Of a DNA stretch of 43,574 nucleotides, positions 36,866 to 43,574 are shown in pieces. Within the stretch, counting starts at the first letter, position 1. Each line of letters begins with the position of its first letter. The notes under the pieces were generated by a model. The model saw only the letters and a list, made by a program, of their open reading frames with translations. It had not been told where the DNA came from and did no database searches. The stretch is from Stenotrophomonas sp. PS02289 (lineage in GTDB: Bacteria > Pseudomonadota > Gammaproteobacteria > Xanthomonadales > Xanthomonadaceae), in contig NZ_JASCOZ010000021.1 in the NCBI RefSeq assembly GCF_029960115.1, forward strand, positions 1 to 43,574. Direction: 5' to 3'. A program made the position numbers and the translations under genes.

Positions 36866-36986
36866 GCGGGATTCCTGGGTTCGGTGGAAGACATGCACGT
36901 CCGATGTGCGAAACAACCCGGGAGAATCCCAGAACTTGGGCGTTCACGTCAAATAAACACTTCTCCCGGTTTGCCTGAATAGGCAC

Positions 36987-37862
36987 TCACTCCGGCGGCA
37001 ACGGGTCGTCGTTGCGGATCGTGGTGCGCACCTGGAACAGCTCCGGGAAGAAGGTCAGTTCCAGCGCCTGGCGCAGGAACCCCACCCCGCTGGAGCCGCC
37101 GGTGCCGCGCTTGAAGCCGATCACCCGCATCACCGTACGCATATGGCGGAACCGCCACAGCTGGAAGGCGGTTTCCAGGTCCACCAGGTCCTCGCACAGC
37201 GAGTACTCGCGCCAGTAGCGGTCGGTGTTCTCGTAGATGCGCTCAAACACCGGGTGCAGGGCGTCGTCGGCCACATGCGAGGTCTGCCAGTCCCGGTGCT
37301 GGTACACCTCGGGGATGGCGTGGCCGAAGCGGGCCAGGTAGCGCAGGAACTCCTCGTACAGGCTGGGCGCGTCCAGCACCTGCTGCAGCTGGGCCTGCCC
37401 GGCGGGGTCGTGCGAGAACACCTGCAGCATCTGCGCGTTCTTGTTGCCCAGCAGGAACTCGATGTAGCGGTACTGCAGCGACTGGAAGCCCGAGGAGGGC
37501 CCCAGCACGTCGCGGAAGCCCATGTACTCCGAAGGGGTCAACGTCTCCAGCACCGACCACTGCTCGGTCAGCTGGCGCAGCACCTGCTTGCTGCGGGCGA
37601 GGACCTTGCGGCACTGCCAGACCTCGTCGCGCTGCAGGAAGCCGATCGCCGCGCGCAGCTCGTGCGCGAGCAGCTTCAGCCACAGCTCGGAGGTCTGGTG
37701 CTGGATGATGAACAGCATCTCGTCGTGGTGCGGAGGGTTGGACAGCGGCTGCTGGGCGCTGAGCAGCTGGTCCAGGCGCAGGTAGCCCCCGTAGGTCAGG
37801 CGGCCCTCCAGGTCGGTGTGGATGCCGGCTTCCAGATCGCGTTGGTTCTTTTCGACAGACAT
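36987..37862 (-). CDS. kynA: Tryptophan 2,3-dioxygenase
   Basis: Haem enzyme that opens the indole ring of tryptophan to N-formylkynurenine, the first step of the kynurenine route. The 291-residue helical product has [36 protein letters not shown], and the haem/substrate segment [30 protein letters not shown] 37862 gives [20 protein letters not shown]. Single gene, divergent from the 2-oxo acid dehydrogenase operon. Later kynurenine genes (kynB, kynU) are not in the window. Confidence 0.97.
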   Translation of the reverse strand: MSVEKNQRDLEAGIHTDLEGRLTYGGYLRLDQLLSAQQPLSNPPHHDEMLFIIQHQTSELWLKLLAHELRAAIGFLQRDEVWQCRKVLARSKQVLRQLTEQWSVLETLTPSEYMGFRDVLGPSSGFQSLQYRYIEFLLGNKNAQMLQVFSHDPAGQAQLQQVLDAPSLYEEFLRYLARFGHAIPEVYQHRDWQTSHVADDALHPVFERIYENTDRYWREYSLCEDLVDLETAFQLWRFRHMRTVMRVIGFKRGTGGSSGVGFLRQALELTFFPELFQVRTTIRNDDPLPPE

Positions 37863-38165
37863 GGCGGTGACCGCAGGAGGGGGGGCAAGCGTAGCGCAGC
37901 GGCCGCCCTACGGTGGCGTGTGGTCGGCCCGTTCAGCGCGGCAGCGGCTGCGACCCATTGCCGCGCCCGCCCCGGCCAGCGAACGCTCATGCGCCGTTGC
38001 GGCAACTGAATACGTTGATGTTATTGGCCTTTCCGGCCTGACAACGGTATACCCGGAGGCGGCCAGGCGGTTTCCTTGTTGCGCCGCAGGACGGCTTTTT
38101 CGTACGCCTTCCTTAACATGGCAATTCATATCATTTGTAACTTCCTGTCGAAGGTGCAGTACGCA
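37863..38165. promoter_or_regulatory. Divergent kynA / 2-oxo acid dehydrogenase intergenic region
   Basis: 303 bp with no gene. Its middle contains the perfect short stem GGCC-TTTCC-GGCC near 38028-38040, and a weak plus-strand promoter candidate (TTGGCC, 18-bp spacer, TATACC near 38049-38054). The last 60 bp before the E1 alpha start are A/T-rich. I cannot identify an operator. Confidence 0.35.
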
Positions 38166-39248
38166 ATGACGGTTGCCGCTGAGTTCAAGATCGAATACCT
38201 GCAGTACCTGGACACGGACGGTAACCTCGTCCGCGATGACCTGCCCGAGGCCCTGCGCGACCCCAAGGCGCTGCTGCCGATGTTCAAGCAGATGCTGTTC
38301 GTGCGCGTGTTCGACGGCAAGTCGATCGCGCTGCAGCGCACCGGCAAGCTGGGCACCTACGCGGCCTGCCTGGGCCATGAGGCCGCGCACGTGGGTATTG
38401 GTGCTGCAATGCAGAAGGACGACGTGTTCGCGCCGTCCTACCGCGAGTACGGCGCGATGTTCATGCGCGGTGTGCGTCCGCGTGACGTGCTGATGTACTG
38501 GGGCGGCGACGAGCGCGGCAACGACTACGGCGGCAACGCGGCCAAGGACTTCCCGTTCTGCGTGCCGATCTCCACCCAGTGCCTGCATGCCGCCGGTGCC
38601 GCGCTGAAGTTCAAACTCAACAACGAGAAGCAGATCGCCGTGGCCGTGTGTGGCGACGGTGGCAGCTCCAAGACCGACTTCTATGCGGCGCTCAACTCGG
38701 CCGGTGCCTACAAGCTCCCGCTGATTCTGTGCATCGTCAACAACGGCTGGGCCATCTCGGTGCCGCGCTCGGCCCAGACCGGTGCCGAAACCCTGGCCCA
38801 GAAGGGTCTGGCCGGTGGCCTGCACTGCCTGCAGGTGGACGGCAACGACCTGATCGCGGTGATGGCCGCCATGCTGCAGGCGCGCGAGCGCGCCCTGGCC
38901 GGCGACGGCGGCACCGTGCTGGAACTGATGACCTACCGCCTGTCCGACCACACCACCGCCGACGACGCCCGCCGCTACCGCGACGACGCGGAGGTGAAGG
39001 ACGCCTGGCTGCTGGAACCGATGCTGCGCCTGCGCAAGTACCTGACCAACGCCGGGGTCTGGAGCGAAGCGGAAGAAGCCGCTTGGACCGCCGAGTGTGG
39101 CAAGCGCGTGGACGAAGAAGTGAACCTGTACCTCAACACGCCGGTGCAGCCGGTCGAGGCGATGTTCGATTATCTGTACGCCGACCCGCCGCAGGACCTG
39201 CTTGCCCAGCGCGCGCAGGCGATTGCCCTGGAGCAGCGTCATGGATGA
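38166..39248 (+). CDS. 2-oxo acid dehydrogenase E1 component, alpha subunit
   Basis: Thiamine-diphosphate-dependent E1 alpha of a pyruvate or branched-chain 2-oxo acid dehydrogenase complex. The 360-residue product has the E1 alpha substrate-channel segment KLGTYAACLGHEAAHVGIGAAM, the ThDP/Mg2+ motif VCGDGGSSKTDFYAALNSAG...VNNGWAIS, and the phosphorylation-loop-like YRLSDHTTADDARRYRDDAEV. Genes for this heterotetrameric type are often annotated pdhA in Xanthomonas; in organisms that also have AceE, branched-chain acids are the likelier substrate. ATG 38166 gives MTVAAEFKIEYLQYLD. First gene of the operon. Confidence 0.92.
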   Translation: MTVAAEFKIEYLQYLDTDGNLVRDDLPEALRDPKALLPMFKQMLFVRVFDGKSIALQRTGKLGTYAACLGHEAAHVGIGAAMQKDDVFAPSYREYGAMFMRGVRPRDVLMYWGGDERGNDYGGNAAKDFPFCVPISTQCLHAAGAALKFKLNNEKQIAVAVCGDGGSSKTDFYAALNSAGAYKLPLILCIVNNGWAISVPRSAQTGAETLAQKGLAGGLHCLQVDGNDLIAVMAAMLQARERALAGDGGTVLELMTYRLSDHTTADDARRYRDDAEVKDAWLLEPMLRLRKYLTNAGVWSEAEEAAWTAECGKRVDEEVNLYLNTPVQPVEAMFDYLYADPPQDLLAQRAQAIALEQRHG

Positions 39249-40311
39249 GCTCAAGCACGTTTCCAGCACCACCGCGCAGACCCACGCCGCCGACAGCGCC
39301 GCCCTTGCGCGCGGAGAACAGACCATGACCAGCACCCCCATCACCCTGATCGAAGCCATCACCCAGGCCCTGGCGTGGGAGCTGGAGCACGACAAGTCGG
39401 TGCTGGTGCTGGGCGAAGACGTGGGCGTGAACGGCGGCGTGTTCCGCGCCACCGCCGGCCTGCAGCAGCGCTTTGGCGCGGACCGGGTGCTGGACACCCC
39501 GCTGGATGAAACCACCATCGCCGGCCTGACCATCGGCCTGGCCGCACAGGGCATGAAGCCGGTCGCCGAAGCCCAGTTCGACGGCTTCATGTATCCGATG
39601 GTCGACCACATCGTCTGCCATGCCGCGCGCCTGCGTTACCGCACCCGTGGCCGCCTGAACTGCCCGATGGTGCTGCGCGTGCCGTGGGGCGGTGGTATCC
39701 GCGCGCCGGAACACCACAGCGAAGCCAACGAAGCCATCTTCACCAACGTGCCGGGCCTGCGCGTGGTGCTGCCGTCGTCGCCGCAGCGCGCCTATGGCCT
39801 GCTGCTGGCCGCGATCCGCGAACCGGATCCGGTCATCTACATGGAACCCAAGCGCATCTACCGCCAGTACAAGGAAGTGGTGGTCAACGACGGCGAAGCC
39901 CTGCCGCTGGACGTCTGCTTCGTGCTGCGCGACGGCACCGACGTGACCCTGGTGACCTGGGGCGCGCAGGTGAAGGAAGCGCTGGAAGCGGCCGACAAGC
40001 TGGCCGGCGAAGGCATCAGCGCCGAAGTCATCGACGTGGCCACGCTGCGTCCGCTGGACTTTGCCACCATCGCCGAGTCGGTGGCCAAGACCGGCCGCTG
40101 CGTGATCGTGCAGGAAGCCCCGAAGACCGCCGGTTTCGGTGCCGAAATCGCCGCACGCCTCGCCGAGGAATCGCTGTACGACCTGCTGGCTCCGGTCGAA
40201 CGGGTCACCGGCTACGACACCCACATTCCGCTGTTCCGCCTGGAAATGAAGTACCTGCCGAGCGTGGACCGGATTGTGAGCGCGGCCAAACGCGCGGTGG
40301 CGGCAGGCTGA
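39241..40311 (+). CDS. 2-oxo acid dehydrogenase E1 component, beta subunit
   Basis: 356-residue partner of E1 alpha. The N-terminal domain has LVLGEDVGVNGGVFRATAGLQ and DTPLDETTIAGLTIGLAAQG; the middle has RVPWGGGIRAPEHHSEANEAIF; the C-terminal domain has VTLVTWGAQVKEALEAA and EVIDVATLRPLD. I chose the ATG at 39241, which overlaps the E1 alpha end by 8 bases, because the next 28 codons have strongly GC-biased third positions like coding sequence. A second good start is ATG 39325 (328 residues, nearer family length, GGAG 8 bases upstream). Confidence 0.92.
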   Translation: MDELKHVSSTTAQTHAADSAALARGEQTMTSTPITLIEAITQALAWELEHDKSVLVLGEDVGVNGGVFRATAGLQQRFGADRVLDTPLDETTIAGLTIGLAAQGMKPVAEAQFDGFMYPMVDHIVCHAARLRYRTRGRLNCPMVLRVPWGGGIRAPEHHSEANEAIFTNVPGLRVVLPSSPQRAYGLLLAAIREPDPVIYMEPKRIYRQYKEVVVNDGEALPLDVCFVLRDGTDVTLVTWGAQVKEALEAADKLAGEGISAEVIDVATLRPLDFATIAESVAKTGRCVIVQEAPKTAGFGAEIAARLAEESLYDLLAPVERVTGYDTHIPLFRLEMKYLPSVDRIVSAAKRAVAAG

Positions 40312-40312
40312 C

Positions 40313-40666
40313 ATGCGGGCCCGACTTCTAGGCCCGTACCGCAGCCAGTACCCCAACCCGCTCCGGTTCCGCACCGGTCAGATCGTCGAACTGGGTGTTC
40401 GCGACGAGGAATGGCCGGCGTTTGCCTGGGTGCGCACCGACGACGGGCGCGCCGGCTGGGCACCGGTGGCATGGTTGCAGGTACTGGATGAAGGTCGCGC
40501 GGAGGCCCTGCGCGACTACGACGCCCGCGAACTGGACGTTGAGAGCGGTGAACTGGTCAAACTGCATCATGAACACGGCGGCTGGTGGTGGTCCGAACGC
40601 GCGAACGGCGCGACGGGCTGGCTGCCGGCCCGCGATCTCGAACTGCTTGAAGAGAACTGCACATGA
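40313..40666 (+). CDS. Small protein with two SH3-like domains
   Basis: 117-residue protein with two SH3-like repeats: about 1-58 (LRFRTGQIVELGVRDEEWPAFAWVRTDDGRAGWAPVAWLQVL) and about 62-115 (EALRDYDARELDVESGELVKLHHEHGGWWWSERANGATGWLPARDLELL). Each repeat shows the ALYDY-like start, the WW-type ligand surface and the GWxP segment of SH3 domains. It starts 1 bp after the E1 beta stop, and its end overlaps the E2 start (ATGA), so it is translated within the dehydrogenase operon. A structural or regulatory role in the complex is inferred from position only. Confidence 0.85.
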   Translation: MRARLLGPYRSQYPNPLRFRTGQIVELGVRDEEWPAFAWVRTDDGRAGWAPVAWLQVLDEGRAEALRDYDARELDVESGELVKLHHEHGGWWWSERANGATGWLPARDLELLEENCT

Positions 40667-42024
40667 GTGAGAACAAGAACTTCAACCTGCCCGACCTGGG
40701 CGAGGGCCTGCCCGACGCCACCATCGTCGAGTGGTTCGTCAAGGAAGGCGACGTGATCCGGCTCGACGAGCCGCTGGTGTCGATGGAAACCGCCAAGGCC
40801 GTGGTCGAAGTACCCTCGCCGTTCTCCGGCAAGGTGCTGAAGCTGTCCGGCGGCCCCGGCGACATCATTCCCACCGGCAGCGTGCTGGCCCAGTTCGAAC
40901 TGGACCCGAACCTGCCGCAGCGCGCCGACGGCCAGGACACCGGCCACAGCCACGGCCATGCCGCGCCGGCTGCGGCCCCTGCACCTGCAGCACCTGCGCC
41001 CGTTGCCGAAGCGCCAAAGCCTGCCGCTGCCGAGCGCGATGACGCCGGCACCGTGGTCGGTGCGATGCAGAGCTCCAATGCCGTACATGCCGAGCAGGCC
41101 TTCGCCGTGGGCGGGGTCAAGGCCGTTCCGGCGGTACGCGCCACCGCACGCAAGCTGGGCGTGGACCTTACCCGCGTGCGTGCCACCGGTGCTGACGGCG
41201 CGGTGACCATGGCCGACGTCAAGCAGGCCGCCGCCGATGGCAGCGCGAAGATCGGCAGCGCGCCGGCTCCCGGGGCTGCACCGGTTGCCGCCGCTGCACC
41301 GGCCCCGGTGCGTCAGGCCGAAGCCCGCACGGCGATGTCCGCCGCCGGCAAGCCAATGCGTACCCAGCCGCCGGGTGTGGTCGCCAAGGGCCAGCCAGAA
41401 CCGCTCAAGGGCGTGCGCCGCAACATGGCGCGCGTGATGGCCGACGCGCATAGCAAGGTCGTGCCGACCACGCTCAACGATGACGCCGACATCCACGCCT
41501 GGCTGCCCGGCAATGACGTCACCGCCCGCCTGGTGCGCGCCATCGTGGTCGCCAGCCAGAAGGTCCCGGCCATGAACGCGTGGTTCGATGGCGATGCGCT
41601 GACCCGCACCCTGCATGCCCAGGTCGACATCGGCATTGCGGTGGACACCGACGACGGTCTATTCGTGCCGGCGCTGCGCAATGCCGACATGCTGGACGCA
41701 CGCGGCATCCGTGAAGGCGTGAACCGTCTGCGCGAGCAGGTCGAGTCGCGCTCGATCGCCCCGTCCGAGCTCAGTGGCTACACCATCTCGCTGTCCAACT
41801 TCGGCATGTTCGCCGGCCGCTATGCCACTCCGGTGGTGGTGCCGCCGTGCGTGGCCATCGTCGGTGCCGGCCGTGCCCGCCACCAGATGACCCCGGTGAT
41901 GGGCGGCGTGGAAGCGCACAAGGTGATTCCGTTGTCGGTCACGTTCGACCACCGCGCCGCCACCGGCGGCGAGGCAGCGCGGTTCCTGCGCGCGATGATG
42001 GACGATCTGGCCCTGGCCCAGTAA
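40663..42024 (+). CDS. 2-oxo acid dehydrogenase E2 component (dihydrolipoamide acyltransferase)
   Basis: 453-residue core of the complex: lipoyl domain (about 5-80) with lipoylated K45 in SMETAKAVVEV, an Ala/Pro hinge (95-125), the E3-binding domain (153-190, VPAVRATARKLGVDLTRVRATG), a second linker, and the catalytic domain (about 220-453). The active-site segment reads FDHRAATGGEAARFL: H430 is present, but the Asp of the canonical HxxxDG motif is T434, a variant I recall in some branched-chain-type E2 proteins. No E3 gene follows; a terminator lies 39 bp downstream. Confidence 0.93.
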   Translation: MSENKNFNLPDLGEGLPDATIVEWFVKEGDVIRLDEPLVSMETAKAVVEVPSPFSGKVLKLSGGPGDIIPTGSVLAQFELDPNLPQRADGQDTGHSHGHAAPAAAPAPAAPAPVAEAPKPAAAERDDAGTVVGAMQSSNAVHAEQAFAVGGVKAVPAVRATARKLGVDLTRVRATGADGAVTMADVKQAAADGSAKIGSAPAPGAAPVAAAAPAPVRQAEARTAMSAAGKPMRTQPPGVVAKGQPEPLKGVRRNMARVMADAHSKVVPTTLNDDADIHAWLPGNDVTARLVRAIVVASQKVPAMNAWFDGDALTRTLHAQVDIGIAVDTDDGLFVPALRNADMLDARGIREGVNRLREQVESRSIAPSELSGYTISLSNFGMFAGRYATPVVVPPCVAIVGAGRARHQMTPVMGGVEAHKVIPLSVTFDHRAATGGEAARFLRAMMDDLALAQ

Positions 42025-42062
42025 CCACCCATCGTTGGTCGGCAATCCGACTGATTCACAAC

Positions 42063-42086
42063 AACGGCCACCTGACGGTGGCCGTT
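42063..42086. terminator. Bidirectional terminator between E2 and a secreted-protein gene
   Basis: A perfect 10-bp stem (AACGGCCACC / GGTGGCCGTT) with loop TGAC, followed by ATTC on the plus strand. It ends the E2 operon and includes the stop codon of the convergent gene at 42085. The T tract is short, so efficiency is uncertain. Confidence 0.65.
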
Positions 42087-42570
42087 ATTCGTTGGGTATC
42101 GCCTGCAGCATTACGAGGTCACCGATTGCAGTTGACTGCAACGCATGTGAAATGAGTTCTACCGAGGTGCCCGTTGTCTGTTGCCTGTCGGAACCAGCGC
42201 CGACGGCCCCCGCATCGCCACCGGGGGTCAGCAGGATCACCCGATCCAGCAAGCGCGAACCTGAACCGATGGGCCCTCGCCACAGTACAACCTGCATGGC
42301 TGCCGCATCCGCGGCTGCGGAGCCTGAATGCTCCACAATATCCAATTCAAGCGTGTATCCGTCGTCCTTGTTGCCAATCGACAGCTGGACCGGCCCCTCA
42401 GCAGTCATCTGCACCGACGGCGACATCACCAGCCGGCCCTCATCCATGACGCGCAAGGAGAGGTGATGAACACCCGGGCCTGGGGTTGTCTCTGCTTGAG
42501 CGGCGCTGATGACACCAATCGTGAGCAGGAACGCGACACGCGCCATCATTCGAACGTAAATTCCGAGCAC
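42085..42570 (-). CDS. Secreted protein of unknown function
   Basis: 161-residue exported protein with a signal peptide ending AISAAQA-like (MARVAFLLTIGVISAAQA, cleaved before ETTPG). The mature part is beta-rich with no recognised family: VHHLSLRVMDEGRLVMSPSVQMTAEGPVQLSIGNKDDGYTLELDIVE. GTG 42570 has GAGG 8 bases upstream; ATG 42549 or 42546 are alternatives. Less GC-rich than its neighbours. Single gene. Confidence 0.7.
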   Translation of the reverse strand: MLGIYVRMMARVAFLLTIGVISAAQAETTPGPGVHHLSLRVMDEGRLVMSPSVQMTAEGPVQLSIGNKDDGYTLELDIVEHSGSAAADAAAMQVVLWRGPIGSGSRLLDRVILLTPGGDAGAVGAGSDRQQTTGTSVELISHALQSTAIGDLVMLQAIPNE

Positions 42571-42698
42571 TTGTGAAGCCTCGCTTGTTCATGACAAGGA
42601 AACGAGGCTAGAGGTCTAAAGGCATGCTCGTCCCTGAAAATCGTCCGAATATGCTCCCAGGACTGCTCGCACTTCGTGGTCAACCATCCAAGTCCAAA

Positions 42699-43331
42699 TC
42701 ACACCAACTGATCAGCTTCCACGCTACGCACGCCAGCTTTGGGGTTGATCGCCGCTTCCACCATGGTGGCAGCGATGTTTTCCGCAGGGTTGATCCGCCA
42801 GCTACGCGGCAGCACGGGTCTCAGCGCCCTCAGCACCGCGCTGGCCAGCTTTTCCCCGCGTCGGTGCTCGGCCCGCTCGCCGCCGATCAGACCCGGTCGT
42901 ACCAGGGTCAGGGACGGATAACCAAGGCCGCGCAGGTCCTGCTCGAGCGCCCCTTTGACCCGGTTGTAGAAGAACCGCGACTGGGGATCGGCCCCCTTGG
43001 CCGAATTCAGCACGAACGTTGACGCCCCGTGAGAGCGGGCCAGCCGGGCCACATGCAGCGGGTATTGATGATCCACCTGGGCAAAGGCCTCACGGCTGCC
43101 GGCCTGCTTCAGGGTGGTGCCGAGCGCGCAGATCACCGCATCCACCGCCCACCAGTCCGCGCTTTCCGGCAACCGGGCGAAATCCACCACCGGATTGAGC
43201 AGACGGGCATCAGCCAGCGCCAGGGGCCGCCGGGTGGGAGCGATCACCGCCTGGCAGCGCGGATCATCCAGCAGTTGCCGGAGCACGTGGCTGCCGACCA
43301 GGCCGGTGGCACCGACCAGCAGGATCTTCAT
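42699..43331 (-). CDS. NAD(P)-binding oxidoreductase (SDR-like, atypical)
   Basis: 210-residue Rossmann protein: MKILLVGATGLVGSHVLRQLL carries the GATGxxG dinucleotide motif (residues 7-13), followed by AVICALGTTLKQAGSREAF, FVLNSAKGADPQSRFFYNRVKGALEQDL (Tyr and Lys of an SDR-like YxxxK) and LTLVRPGLIGGERAEHR. It resembles short NAD(P)H-binding proteins related to HIM1/TIP30 and YwnB. Substrate unknown. Start ATG 43331. Confidence 0.88.
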   Translation of the reverse strand: MKILLVGATGLVGSHVLRQLLDDPRCQAVIAPTRRPLALADARLLNPVVDFARLPESADWWAVDAVICALGTTLKQAGSREAFAQVDHQYPLHVARLARSHGASTFVLNSAKGADPQSRFFYNRVKGALEQDLRGLGYPSLTLVRPGLIGGERAEHRRGEKLASAVLRALRPVLPRSWRINPAENIAATMVEAAINPKAGVRSVEADQLV

Positions 43332-43433
43332 GGGCGTTTCCGTATTTGTGTAGGGGGCGTCTTCAAGACGGCCGGTCCAGCGCCGATACTGTTCCCACCT
43401 ACCCTACTCCATCTTCACCCCAGGACCCGCCGC

Positions 43434-43574
43434 ATGACGGACCGCCCCGACGCTTCCTCCAGCCCAGGTACTGCCGTAGGCCGGTTGCTGGCGCGTCGTG
43501 CCGCGGCCGCGCCGGCGCGGGTGGAGGCCGCCTCCGCCCCTCGCGCCAGCGGCGGCGACAGCGCGGGCCTGCAG
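43434..43574 (+). CDS. N-terminal fragment of an unidentified protein (runs off the window)
   Basis: An open frame of 47 codons from ATG 43434 (AGGA 8 bases upstream) to the window end, beginning MTDRPDASSSPGTAVGRLLA and rich in Ala and Arg. The third codon positions are strongly G/C, consistent with coding. The visible part is a low-complexity N terminus, so no family can be assigned. Confidence 0.55.
   Translation, partial: MTDRPDASSSPGTAVGRLLARRAAAAPARVEAASAPRASGGDSAGLQ

Noticed and set aside
37908..40374. Minus-strand open frames opposite the E1 alpha and E1 beta genes
   Set aside because: Antisense shadows of clear dehydrogenase genes.

Overview
The window is a contiguous piece of a high-GC gammaproteobacterial chromosome, most likely Stenotrophomonas or a close relative in the Xanthomonadaceae. 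Four observations support this: the gene order rpsI-rplM / coq7 / speD / clp with a Clp-type CRP homologue; GTAG-headed intergenic palindromes of the kind described in Stenotrophomonas maltophilia (SMAG elements); a toxin carrying the Xanthomonadaceae type IV secretion signal domain (XVIPCD); and protein sequences that resemble Xanthomonas orthologues throughout. Species assignment is inference from memory. I see no insertion sequence, prophage, integrase or CRISPR array.

Layout. 1-5.1 kb is housekeeping: bfd under a likely Fur box, rppH, a tRNA-Met/tRNA-Gln pair with its own promoter and a 24-bp terminator stem, ribosomal proteins S9/L13, ubiquinone hydroxylase coq7, polyamine gene speD, and the global regulator clp. 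5.1-11.4 kb holds a TauE-type exporter converging on a tryptophan cluster read on the minus strand: trpE, a periplasmic SIMPL-domain protein, trpG, trpD, trpC and a HAD phosphatase coupled to trpC by an ATGA overlap. 11.6-16.3 kb is the accessory region: an 801-residue lipase with a C-terminal XVIPCD, a divergent ankyrin-repeat lipoprotein (probable immunity protein), a DUF333 lipoprotein and an orphan gene, part of it with visibly lower GC.

16.3-21.2 kb contains a YegS-like lipid kinase, a probable small RNA, an orphan gene, a GNAT acetyltransferase, rpe, a short DjlA-like J-protein, purC and an Mpo1-like membrane protein. 21.6-27.6 kb is a complete Mrp/Mnh/Pha-type Na+/H+ antiporter operon (A-B fusion, C, D, E, F, G), every gene overlapping the next. 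A Ca2+/Na+ exchanger, a lipoprotein and a small unknown protein follow.

29.9-33.0 kb is the homogentisate arm of tyrosine degradation (hmgA, hppD) with a divergent MarR regulator; a perfect 14-bp palindrome lies inside the hppD promoter spacer. 33-38 kb has two unknown exported or membrane proteins, a thioredoxin-like lipoprotein next to a POT peptide transporter, and tryptophan 2,3-dioxygenase. 38.2-42.0 kb encodes a 2-oxo acid dehydrogenase complex (E1 alpha, E1 beta, a small two-SH3 protein, E2) without an E3 gene. The window ends with a secreted unknown protein, an NAD(P)-binding protein and the start of an unidentified gene.

Metabolically, the window joins tryptophan synthesis (trpEGDC) with catabolism of tryptophan (kynA), tyrosine (hppD, hmgA) and probably branched-chain amino acids. 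The most distinctive element is the predicted antibacterial effector/immunity pair at 11.6-15.0 kb. All starts, motifs and hairpins were read by eye; no database search or folding program was run.
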